Shown here: piece by piece, positions 23,955-34,921 of the stretch
How the letters are laid out: every line of letters begins with the position of its first letter
Position numbering within the stretch: position 1 is the stretch's first letter
Assembly (NCBI RefSeq): GCF_016808095.1
Contig: NC_068978.1
Coordinates: forward strand, 20,390,806-20,454,805
Origin: Vigna angularis
Lineage: Eukaryota; Streptophyta; Magnoliopsida; Fabales; Fabaceae
DNA: 64,000 nt
Reading direction: 5' to 3'
Made by a program: the position numbers and the translations under genes
Notes under the pieces: generated by a model
The model's input: only the letters and a program-made list of their open reading frames with translations
What the model was told of the DNA's origin: nothing
Databases searched by the model: none

Positions 23955-24777
23955 TTATATAATAAAAACCTCCACTACCAAAACTGTGACCAAAAATACA
24001 ATCAATTCCATATTTATGATTCTACTTGACTGAAAGGCTTTATTGGATAGTGTCGAGGGTGATGGGTTGAAAGTGGGTTCCTCAACATTTATTGCTATTT
24101 TCATTCCCTCAAAGCAAAAACCTCTTCCACAAAGAAAATAATATGTTCTTGCTTCTAAAAGTTGAACAACATCTCTCCCTCCTTTTGTGATATTTTGTAT
24201 GAAATTTGTATCAATACAATTCTCATAATTTGTTTTGTTCACTTCCAAAACATTGTAGAGACTCTTATCAAAACCAAAATCTGTATATACAAAGAAAATA
24301 CGTTAATAAAAACATTATATGTCCATAAAATATTTAATCTACAGATGTAAGAATAATCATAACAATAAACTTTTAACGCATCCTTTAAAACACGTTTAGG
24401 CAATCTATATTTTTAACTTAAAAAATAATCAAATTTTATATTTGATGGATATTACAATCTTTGAGATCTTTCATCTTTTGTAGATTTTAATATTTAATTA
24501 ATAATAAACCTAATTTTAACTAAATTTAATACATTTATCAAGATTAACTATTTGAAATGAACTATTTCAATTGATTGATTAACTGAGAGCACTTACATAG
24601 CCAATCACCCTTGTAGAAGTGTTCATAACTTGCCCATTGTGTAAAGTTGGTTTTTGGTGACCAAGTATATCTTCCTCCTCCTACCCTGTGAAGTATAACT
24701 TCTCTTCCTCCAACTCTGTAACACCCTATTGTGATAGTGATCAATAAGCATATGATTATTTTTCTCATAACTTCCAT
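23955..24777 (-). CDS. ENODL: Early nodulin-like protein (phytocyanin domain, GPI-anchored)
   Basis: Two exons on the minus strand: 24597-24777 (start ATG 24777) and 23955-24280, with a GT-AG intron (24281-24596), giving about 168 residues. A hydrophobic signal peptide (about residues 4-20, KIIICLLITITIGCY) precedes a plastocyanin-like domain: WASYEHFYKGDWLYFGFD, VLEVNKTNYENC, then YYFLCGRGFCFEGMKIAINV. The two structural/ligand Cys of the C-terminal loop are present, but the usual copper-ligand His in HNV is Tyr (LYNV) and the His before the second loop Cys is Phe (GFC). The domain should therefore not bind type-1 copper, as in ENODL proteins. A short Ser/Pro segment and a hydrophobic tail (ELIVFLVTVLVVEVFII) predict a GPI anchor. 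ENODLs act at the plasma membrane in arabinogalactan-related, reproductive and symbiotic contexts. No disabling mutation is seen. Start choice: the ATG before the signal peptide; an upstream in-frame ATG at 24885 would put 36 residues before it. Confidence 0.9.
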
Positions 24778-26377
24778 TTTCAGTATAAATCTCCTATTGA
24801 AGTGAAAAAAATCCCAACTGTGAAATAAAACAAAACGAGTTCTACAAAATTTATGGGTAGACTTGAATAAACAACTCCAAGTCATAGAAGATTTATGGAA
24901 TGATTTTGGATTTTGGAATGAAAAAGGTTAGTGGAAAATTTCATGTAGTTGAATCATCCCGAAGGTGTGATGAAAATTGAAGGCATATTTGTATGTCTCT
25001 CTACCTGTTTGGCTCGTCTTGTTTCAATAATCATAGTATTCTTTTTAATTATTTTAGACCTTAAAAGGAAAAAGACTTAAATCAATATCTTGATTTGACC
25101 AAAAGTTTCAAAAATCACACATAGCTCACAAATTTTGCCGGACTCAACCAATGATGGCTCATCAATTCTACGTTAGTTCAAGAGCTATACGTTTTGATTT
25201 GATCAACAAAATTTCTAGTAAAACAAGAATCTCATTTTAGTCTAAGAAGTTAGGACTACGACACTAAACAAGAATAAACTCTTGTTTCATTACAAGAATG
25301 TGGTGAATCTGCTACCAAAAAATAAAATCGGTCAAGAGAAGGCAGTCAGATTTTAAATACTATAATTTAAAATTAGAATGGATAAAGCAAAATCTAAGTT
25401 TATACTAATATTTTTTAAAGTTAAAAAATTAGAGTTAAATATATTTACAATCTTTAAATTTGAATTTAAAATTAAAATTCGTTTATTTTAAATTTTGATA
25501 TATTTTAATCTCAAACTTTTAAAATAAATAAATATATAATCATCTTAATTCAAAAACGTTAATTTATTTTTTTATAAAAAATATTTTAAGTTAGCATAAA
25601 ACTATTGCTTAAACATAAAAAAGACAACGGTTTAATAGGTCTGATTTAATAGCTATCAAAACCCACGTTGTGTTGATGATTTATACCACAGTTTTTAAAA
25701 TATTGCCTTAAGATTGTGTAGGCAAAAAAGTATATAACATGGCCAACCAACATATAAACGATACACTTAAAATAATCAAGGTATAAACGTATAATGATAT
25801 ACACTTAAAAAAATCAATGTTAAAATATGTTTTTCATTTTCTTTTTTTTTCATTCATTTTTCGAAACTTTGTCTTATTTAAATCTCTCTTCTTTTAGAAA
25901 ATCATAAATTTAGTTTTTCCTAATCATTGTCGGATTTTTTTTACGCGACAAATAATATACTAAGTCACACGTATTTTGTGTCAGTGAACAAGATTCCTCG
26001 ATAAAAAAAAACACTGTGATCATGTCCTCAAACCCGAAAAAGTTGACAAGATAACTTAATGATAATCCCTGTGCCACGTTCCTGGCTAAGTAAGGTCGGC
26101 AGAATCCATCCTTTGATATCAACCCAGCATCAAGGTTAAACTGTTGCTGTGATGTTAACGTCACGTCAGTAGACTATTCTACCACCCTGCACCATTTCTT
26201 ATAACAGTACTTTTAGCCAAAATTTAAACATAAATTATAATTGTTCCAAGTTGTGAAAATTTATGATAGTTCACAGAAGCTTCGAAAGATTCAAGCCAAC
26301 TATATATATCTTAATAATTTCTAACTCCATTTCTTTGTTTTCTACCGTGTTCTCTATCCTCAAAATTACAGAATAAG

Positions 26378-26440
<63 letters not shown>

Positions 26441-26998
26441 TGGAAGTATTATTTCTCAATAACAAGATAAAATATTCGTAGTTTTCAGTTCTTGTTGAAG
26501 TTAAAGAAATACAGGTACACCAACCCACAAAAGACAGAGTCCAGCATCCTCAAGCTTTAATAACCTGCTGGACAATTTATTGGCACTGCACTATTGATAA
26601 GTATACCAACCCCACCAAAGTCTTAAAATTTAATTTTACAAAATGTGATCTAAAAGTTATCCCTTATTTATAGGCTTAATATAAAGATATTTTTATGTGA
26701 AATTTTCAAACTAAAACAACCTGCCTAAACACGTCAACATAGTTAAAAAAAAAAAAGGAACGATTTTCAACCTTCATTATTTTCCTATTCAATTTCATTG
26801 TTCAAATTAAACAAACCATTAACCTTTCTTTCTTATAATTATGTTGTCTAGAATTTATTTATTTAATCTATTATTCTATCTGCTATAATCTAAATTTAAA
26901 GTAGAGCTCGTCATAAATTTTACAATTTTGGTATGTACTTAAGAACAACAGGGACACATAAAGCAGATGAGAAAAGATTGGTCTAAAGGTGTGGGAGC
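24778..26998. other. Intergenic region between divergent ENODL and AMT2 genes
   Basis: About 2.2 kb that must contain both promoters. Mostly AT-rich. A (TA)n microsatellite lies at about 26380-26438. A less AT-rich stretch at 26030-26170 is open on the minus strand for 84 codons but matches nothing I recognise. No defined regulatory motif can be supported. Confidence 0.5.
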
Positions 26999-29900
26999 AT
27001 GGCCGCAGCCCCAGCATACGAAGAAGACCTCCCTGCAGCACCGAGCTGGCTGAACAAAGGTGACAACGCGTGGCAGCTAACAGCAGCAACTCTGGTGGGT
27101 CTTCAAAGCATGCCAGGCCTAGTCATTCTCTACGCAAGCATGCCAGCTCCACCAAACAATGTGCTGCTGATGCTAACGGGTGGTGGGTTGCTGTGGATGG
27201 GATGGTCAGGGTTCAATGGTGGAGCACCTTATGCAGCCAACGTTGACGCCTCCATTGCTGTGCTCAACACTAACATTTGTGCAGCCACTAGCCTCCTTGT
27301 TTGGACCTCTCTCGATGTCATCTTTTTCTCCAAACCATCTGTCATTGGAGCTGTTCAGGGCATGATTACTGGACTCGTTTGCATCACCCCAGGAGCAGGT
27401 ATATTTCTATTCATTTCTTAACATGCTTATTTTCATCCTTATAACTCATTCTCCTCCTGTTTTACCCAACAGTTAAGAAACACTTCAATATTTTCATCCA
27501 TGAGATATTTGGAGTTTAACCCTTTTGAAAAAAATACCTATTTAATTTTTTCACTATATATAGAAAAACAGTCCAATAATATTATCTATAAAATTTTCTT
27601 AAGCTTCTAATAATTCTTTTACCAAAACCCTAGTAATATAGTTAAAATGAACTCATTGAAATTATTACTTCACTAGTTCTTTATAAATTATTTATTTTTG
27701 AAAAAAATTATGTTTATTTCACTTGTCAACATTTATTCTTTTCTTAAAAAAAACATTAAGAACGAATGGAAATATATTCTCTATTAAATATTATACTGTT
27801 ATTTTATATTCAATTTCTTAAGAAATTAATAATTGAATATAATAATAAAATATGTATTATTAATGTAGAAGACCCAAACAAATTATAAAAGTTTATACGT
27901 GATAGTCATTCTATAAATGAAATTGGATTTTTTTTCTTACACCGAAGACATTTTTTGACATGATGACAATTTAATTTGTGCATGGAGTATATACACCAGT
28001 GCAGAAAAGACTTTAGATGTCTCTTCTTTTGGTTTTTTGATGTTCGACCTCTCTCCGACGTCTTTGTGGATGACGTCAGTCAGACGTCGGGGGTACACAT
28101 CGGACGTCTATATAGACGTCCGTCGTGTCATCCTCGACGTCTATGTAGACGTCCGAGGGGGTACCCACTGACGTCTACATAGACGTCCTTTGTGGCAGCC
28201 CGACGTCTACATAGACGTCCGCTGCATCAGCCTCGACGTCACACAGACGTCCGAGGTGTATCCCCTCGACGTCCATATGCATGAACGGTTTTGTACTAGG
28301 GATTAGGGATTGGACGCCGGTTTGTGCACTGCCAGACGTTTATAGACGTCCGTTAGTGAACTAACCGACGTCTACTGGATATTTTTTTAAAAAAATTAAT
28401 TTATTTTTGCAATAAAACCACACCTGAAAAAAGCAGAAAATTATCCCAGAACAATATAGTATAATATATATATATATATATATATATCCATTTCAATGTA
28501 AAAAAAGTTCTACTTAATATAAAAAATAATCCACTACCAAAACTATCAAGATATAAACTTAAACTAAAATTAAGCAATGTTTAACAACAAATAAAACTAT
28601 TCCTAACTTCATCTTTGCAGAAGATAAGCTGTCAACTCCTGCCTTATCTGCCTAATTGTGTCCTCTGGTATAGGAGATGCACTCTTGAAGCGCTGCAAAA
28701 TTGAAGAAAGATTCATTATGGTTTCATATATGTTTGAAGATGAATTTGATTTGTAATGTATTCAAGGTATACATCATTACCTCATTCCAGTCATCTGTAA
28801 TGACAGCTCGAATGATGGTCTTAATCCAACACATGACATAGAAGCCACATTCCCATGAATCTAGCTGCTGGTTACACTAAAATGACAAACTAAATAGTTA
28901 AGAATTTAGATAATTCAATAACATAGGAAATGAATTAGAACAATAAATGACTTACAACCTTTGGATACAAAATTTGAACGAGTTGACCTCGAGATTTACC
29001 AATAACTCTGTACAGATTGAAAACACAAAGTAAAATTAATATAACTATATTTATCATAAAAGTTTAAGGTGAACATCAAATTCAAAGTCATTTTTGGAGA
29101 AACACTTACCCTTGAAGCATTGTTCTCAAGTCATTTTTCATCTTCCTATGCAACGAACGAAACCATATAATTTTACATTGTTTGGGAATGATGACCATCA
29201 GCTGCTAGTGCGACCTATCACGAAGGACAAATAATTATTTAACTAATTAAGGAAACTTTAATAATGAACTTTTACATATAACAACACCTACCCATCAATG
29301 TATGGCACAAGGTATACGTCTCCTTTTGACTCATCCATCCATGTTTGCAAATAATGTTGTATGTTTTCAAGTGTGTTACCAGAATGTTGAATGGTCTGAG
29401 GTTCAACAAATCCGTACATGGAAGACCGACCTTGGTCAATTCTGCTCTAATGATAGTTTTAATTTATTTCATTTTTTAATCTTTATTTTTGACATGTTCT
29501 TTTAATCTTTTAAAAATTACTAATGTTCACTTCGTTATTGATTTTTGTTTTTTAAAATAACCTCTATTTAATAATAATATGAATTACAAACAATAATATT
29601 TCCCGACACATGTTACTTCAAAATCGTCATGATATAATATTTCCAAATACACGTCACACCCGTTGAGAAACAAATTACGAAGTCTAAACAGTGACATAAT
29701 CTTCAGGCAAAAAAGGTGACACAATCAAAGTAAACAAAAAAAAAAGTATGAATAGCTAAATATTTAATTATACATTGACTAAATCATATTAAAGTGCTTA
29801 ATATTACATCACCAATGTGCATGTATCATCGTTGGCATTTGTTCGACATTAATTAATATCCAAGTGAGAATGAAAATTTGCAGGGCTTGTGCAATCTTGG

Positions 29901-32900
29901 GCAGCTATAGTGATGGGAATACTTTCAGGAAGCATTCCATGGATGACTATGATGATCCTCCACAAAAAGTCAAGCTTTCTGCAGAAGGTTCTGTTTCTTT
30001 TATATGTCAAAATATCACAAACACTTAGCAATAGTATTTTTTTCACCATAGAAAATAATAAACATCCCTAAAATAAAATAATGATTATAAGAAAAATGAG
30101 AAAATTGATATGTAATCAATATAGTGTTAATTAATAAACAATTTTTATTATAATATAAGCTAAAATGTATTAAAAACTAAAAAACACATAAGAGTGAAAT
30201 TGAATAATAACTGAGAATCGAAACTAACAACTTATTTTTTAATATATTTCAGTCAACAGTGAAGAATATGATATTTTACTTTCTTATTTAATTTTTTCAT
30301 TTGATAAATTGTGGAATAAAAAGAAGGGTTAAATATGTTTCTAGTCCCTAAACTATTGGCCGTTTCTGGTTTTCGTCCCTCTTTCAAAGTAAGGTACGAT
30401 TTGGTCCTCAATCTTTAAAAAACGTTCGTTTTAGTCGAAAAAACGAACGTTTTGAGGACTAAAACGAGGACTAAAAACAAAATTTTGAGGACTAAAACGA
30501 ACGTTTTTTAAAGATTGAGGACCAAATCGTACCTTACTTTGAAAGAGGGACGAAAACCAGAAACGGCCAATAGTTTAGGGACTAAAAACATATTTAACCC
30601 TAAAAAGAAAGAAAAGAAGAAGAGAAAGACAATGATAGTTTTAACGAGCATGTTAGAAGAGAAGATGAAATGATATTTGAAATAATATTTAAAAGTGTTA
30701 TAAGTTGCAATATGATTTGATAAGTTCCTATGCTTTGTTTAGTTAATTCTTATCCAATAATTTTTTGTCTGGTTGGCTTTTGCTTAGGTTTTCATTAGTA
30801 CTCATTCAATAAGGTTACAAAGTTTGCAAGGATAGGGAGAAATTCACATGTAATCTTTTGATTAATTATTTTCCCCTAAAAAGAAAAGGTTTAGGTTGGT
30901 TTTGAGAGAAAAACACAAATAAGATTGATGAATTAATTCTCATATCTTATGATTTCTCTTTCACACTAGTGCAGTCAGAGGTTATGACACTGATTATTTT
31001 AGCGTATAGACACCGATTCTTGACCCGAAGCATATTCAGACGAGGTAAAAGGTCTGCACTTTTATGTCTCGACTGTGAACCGAGGCAAAATAATATACGA
31101 TTAGAACTCGGTTCAAAGGGAACCGAGGCAGTATGCTCTTTCTGGTTTCCCCATCAGGACGCCGCCATCGTCGTCTTTCTCACGCTGCCAAACACCACAC
31201 GTCGCCAAACACTGCCATCTTTCTCACATCGGACCACCCAAAACACCACCGTAGACCACCTTCGTCCGTCATCATCTTCGTCCATTAGAGACAACGCGAT
31301 GATGCAGTAAGAACCTAGGAAGACCACGCGACGATGGCGGCAATGCGGCGGCAACACTGTCTTCACCACGCGACGGCAAGGCAGCAGCGGGGAGGCAGCG
31401 GCGGTGACATTGTGGAGCGGATCTGGAGCGGCTTGGTGATGAAGATGAACAGTGGTGCGTAGATGGAGGCTGCAGGGCCAACGTCGGAGCTTCGTGAAGA
31501 TCGCCATGGAAGATAGCACCAGCGCGATTCTGCTGAGGATGCGATTTTGGTGGCTCCGTTGCTCCGCAATGGACGAAGCTGGTGACGACAGGGAGCTCGA
31601 CGACGAGGCAGTGGTTGACCACGCGACGGCGAGACAGCAACAGGGAGGCTGCGACGGTGAGGGAGCAGTAGCGGGGAGGCGTGACGGTGAGGCAGTGGTT
31701 GGATGGCAGCAGAGAGAAGAGAAGCACAAAGAAGAGAAGCAGAGAGAAGAGCAGGTAGACGACAGGGAGCTCGACGACGAGGCCGTGGTTGACCACGCGA
31801 CGACGAGGCAACAACGGGGAGGCCGCGGTGGTGAGGGAGCAGCAACGGGGAGGCGCTGGTTGGATGGCAGCGGGAGAGAAGAATTTCTTGGATGGCAGTA
31901 GAGAGAAGAGAAGCATAGAGAAGAGAAGCCGAGAGAAGAGCAGGTAGGTAGGGTAAATTGCCTCGGTTGTTTCTTTAACCGAAGTAATTTACCTTTACTG
32001 TCTCGATTCTTTCTCCAACCGGTACCTATACGCAGATTATACGCTTCGGGCAATTTTTAACCGAATTAATATGTTTATTATGCCTCGGTTCCTGTTGAAC
32101 CAATGTCTATAAATTCATTCAAATTACAATACTACCACCGCACTGATATTTGCTTCGGGTTTATTCAAACCGAGACCTATTAGCCGCGTTAGAAACCCTT
32201 TTTTTTTACTAGTGTCAGAAAGAAGAAATCTAAAACAAATGGAACTCAAGGTTCAAGTTTTGGTTGTATATAAATTTATCTTGAACAAAGAAAATCTTCA
32301 AACATCATGTCAAATCAATAGTTTTCATATTATTTGTCCGATGACATTTAGGTCTCAAAAGATATTATTAATCTAATTCAAGTTTCATAATAATCCTTGG
32401 ATGTCCTTGTCATGAAATAAATTTCCTCAGCACTGTTTTAATCATAGCAACAGCATCTCTTTTCAAACGACTCAAACCAGTTGTGATATTTTGTATTATA
32501 TACTTTTCTGTTTTTAATAGTATCTTATATTGTTTTCTATTTAAAAGAAAAACGAAACCAATATTTTCCTCAAAACCCATCAATATGGAAAACTGATCCA
32601 CAATGATATCTTCCATATTATATTATTAAATTTATTTTAATTAATATATTTCTTTGTCACTGTTTATATAATTAATTAACATATACTAATTTCAGTTGCG
32701 TAAATTTTTCATTTTTTAGAATGGAAAGAAAAATCTTGAAAGTTTTTGAATAATACAATTATTTCTAATTAAATATCTTTATAGTATGTGAAGAAATACC
32801 ATGTACATAAAATTTCTTTTTGGTCCGTTAACATTTTTTAAAATTCAGCACTAGCTCATTTGGAAAATAATTATATTTTTTCTATCTAATTTCGAATGTA

Positions 32901-34181
32901 CCCCTTATAGTCTTCTTATAACTATCTAAATCATTGTTGTCTATACATTAATATCTAAACCATTTCGAGCATAAAGATGTATTTCAAAATTAGAAAGACA
33001 AAAAATTAGAATAAATTAAAATCAAAGTTTAAAAATGGTGTAAACGTATATCTATCTCATTTCTCATTAAATTAGTATAGGTTCTGATTTTTATGCTATA
33101 TTGTAAAACAACCATGATTTTTGTGACCCAATATTTTTCCATACCATTTAATAAATATAAATATTATTATATTATTTTAATTTTTTTATATATTTATTTT
33201 ATTAGTTAAATATTTCATTTTCTTATTAAAGAGTAATAATACACGTATACTTTCTACACTTATTACATTTTATTTCTTCTTTTTATCTATGTTCTTATTA
33301 TATCATATATGCTATAAGCTTATCACTTTTATTCTCTCTAAGTACAATTGTGTATCAAGTGTTAGTATACATAAATACTTTTGGGTTAAAAATGTGCCTT
33401 ATTTTTAAACTAAATTATAAAGTATTGAATTTCATTTCTAATAAATATATGCAGTGTGTTTTCATTATGATAATTGAAGTTTCACAAAAAAAAACTAATA
33501 TAATCCAAATGTCCCGGAAAATTATTTTACACTCGCTTTCATAAAAAACTAATATAATCCAAAAAAACACAATTTTTCATATCAATTAAAAAAACATATT
33601 TAATATTTTTTTGGCTATTAAAATAGGTGGTAAAGTGAAGTTAAGAGAAAAAGATGGATGTAAAATGATAATTTTTCATTGCAAAACAAAGATCAAATTA
33701 ATTTATAATGTCTCTGCATGCCCTTTGCCACTTGTGGGTTTACAACACTCAGGTAGATGATGCCCTAGGAGTATTTCACACACATGCAGTTGCGGGCTTA
33801 TTGGGTGGCCTGCTCACAGGTCTCTTAGCAGAACCTGAGCTTTGTAGGCTCATATTGCCAGTGAGCAACTCAAGGGGTGCCTTCTATGGTGGCAGTGGTG
33901 GTGTCCAGTTTTTGAAGCAATTGGTGGCAGCATGTTTCATCACAGCATGGAACTTGGTCTCCACCACACTCATTCTTCTAGCCATACAGTTTTTCATACC
34001 CTTGAGGATGCCGGACGATCAGCTCGAGATCGGCGACGACGCCATCCACGGCGAAGAAGCCTATGCCCTATGGGGTGATGGTGAAAAATATGATCCAACC
34101 AGGCATGACTCCTCTAGAGTTGATAAAACTTCACCATCTCCCTATGTTAATGGAGCAAGGGGTTTGACCATAGACTTATGA
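26999..34181 (+). CDS. AMT2: AMT2-type ammonium transporter with large internal deletion
   Basis: Exons 26999-27398, 29884-29987 and 33753-34181, all GT-AG and in phase, give about 310 residues. The family is about 480-490. The N-terminus ([20 protein letters not shown], first membrane helix) is normal up to LVILYAS, then jumps directly to PPNNVLLML. That removes about 180 residues (roughly membrane helices 2 to 5/6), including the region of the first pore His and the Phe gate. Everything after is well conserved: [56 protein letters not shown] (second twin His), then the cytosolic tail with [16 protein letters not shown] and GARGLTIDL. The deletion is in frame and no stop follows, so a shortened protein could be made, but it cannot form a normal 11-helix ammonium channel. 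It might be a recent pseudogene, a partial paralogue or an assembly error. Introns 1 and 2 carry transposons. Confidence 0.85.
27994..29470 (-). mobile_element. CACTA element fragment in AMT2 intron 1 (ULP1-type protease and 3' end)
   Basis: The minus strand encodes the C-terminal cysteine-protease-like domain found in Ptta/En/Spm CACTA proteins. In order: [13 protein letters not shown] and [10 protein letters not shown] (about 29300-29440), a His-x-Gln-Leu block (about 29195-29215) whose conserved Trp codon is [18 protein letters not shown] with the catalytic Cys context (about 28830-28870), and [17 protein letters not shown] ending at about 28620. Introns separate them. Beyond the stop lie palindromic subterminal repeats (28103-28376) and then a mutated terminus CACCAGTGCAG at 27994 (CACTAGTGCAG at 30964). 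The right limit is approximate. Confidence 0.8.
28103..28376. repeat. ~33-bp tandem array of 18-bp CpG-bearing palindromes
   Basis: Five units at 28103, 28136, 28170, 28202 and 28235, spaced 32-34 bp, each centred on GACGTCTATATAGACGTC or a close variant (both arms GACGTC). Degenerate units follow at about 28333 and 28365, and half-sites precede at 28055-28090. These are typical in position for CACTA subterminal transposase-binding repeats. A (TA)n tract follows at 28464-28488. Confidence 0.9.
29500..29883 (+). other. Remainder of AMT2 intron 1
   Basis: AT-rich sequence between the CACTA fragment and AMT2 exon 2. Nothing recognisable except the splice acceptor (TTTGCAG) at 29877-29883. Confidence 0.5.
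30326..30600. mobile_element. MULE-type foldback MITE in AMT2 intron 2
   Basis: 275-bp near-perfect inverted repeat: GGGTTAAATATGTTTCTAGT at the left end is mirrored by ACTAAAAACATATTTAACCC at the right. Arms are about 130 bp with a small loop around 30440-30490. It is flanked by a perfect 9-bp duplication TAAAAAGAA (30317-30325 and 30601-30609), the Mutator-superfamily signature. No coding capacity. Transcribed with AMT2 it would form a long hairpin. Confidence 0.93.
30964..32214. mobile_element. Non-autonomous CACTA element in AMT2 intron 2
   Basis: 1251-bp element beginning CACTAGTGCAG and ending TTTTTTTTTACTAGTG, flanked by 3-bp duplications TCA (30961-30963 and 32215-32217): the CACTA superfamily signature. 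Subterminal regions carry AACCGAGGCA / GCCTCGGTT motifs in inverted arrangement (about 31075-31130 and 31960-32180). The interior (31150-31925) is GC-rich, with a ~175-bp tandem duplication (31583 and 31758), and stays open for 299 codons on the minus strand. That reading is Ser/Pro/Arg low complexity and I do not regard it as a gene; the interior may be captured DNA. The termini match the other CACTA pieces in this window. Confidence 0.92.
32215..33752 (+). other. Remainder of AMT2 intron 2
   Basis: AT-rich intron sequence with no recognisable element, ending at the acceptor before 33753. Confidence 0.5.
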
Positions 34182-34921
34182 GTCATGTATAGTAAAGTGT
34201 AAAATTATCTCCGTAGTTTCAGAATTACCAGCATTAGCGCACTACGATTGGTGTACTACGTCTAAGTATGTAGGATTTTATCCTTTACATTCTTTTTTTA
34301 TCTTTATCTCTTTCACATAATGTGGAGATGGTTGTAATAATCAATATATTACAAATGAATATAATTTATGTGGCTATAACATAGTATAAAAATTGCTTAA
34401 ATATATATATTTTTTTAATAAGAAAATTGTTACAACTATTTTTTTTTAACATTACACATTTTGTTCCCAAAACCATAATGGTGGTTGCGAATTTTTTTTC
34501 TCCTTGGCAAAAGTCGGAAGATATATATTTTCCGCTCATATATACCCTTCTTACACTTGTAAATATGTGTTCTTTTTCATATTTAGAAAGACAACACATC
34601 TCTTCTATCACTCTCACTCTATTCTATTCAATTTAATTTCGGTCTTAAGTTTATATTTACTCCTTAAAAGAATTATTTTTGCTATCAATTCTTTAATACA
34701 TATTTTAGGAAATTTGTACATACACTTTGATAAATTCTTAAGGATAATAATCTCATTTTTTAGAAAATTCGAGTAAGTTGTGTTTTTATTAAATTCTCCA
34801 CCACATTAGTGTATTATGTTTAAGTATCTAAGACTGTAATTTCATTTTAAGTGTGAAAGAAATAGTAATCAAACCCTAAACATAACCATTAACCTCAATC
34901 TTTGATTATCATCACGTTTCA
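34182..34921 (+). other. AMT2 3' UTR and downstream spacer
   Basis: AT-rich. Presumed 3' UTR and poly(A) site of AMT2 within the first few hundred bases. No gene seen. Confidence 0.5.

Noticed and set aside
25910..26164. 84-codon minus-strand ORF upstream of AMT2
   Set aside because: Peptide looks non-random in part, but I recognise no domain and see no splice or gene context; not enough to call a gene.
26271..26528. 85-codon ORF with Ile-Tyr repeats
   Set aside because: Translation of the (TA)n microsatellite.
31154..32053. 299-codon minus-strand ORF
   Set aside because: Lies wholly inside a non-autonomous CACTA element, is low-complexity Ser/Pro/Arg with internal duplication, and matches no family I know.
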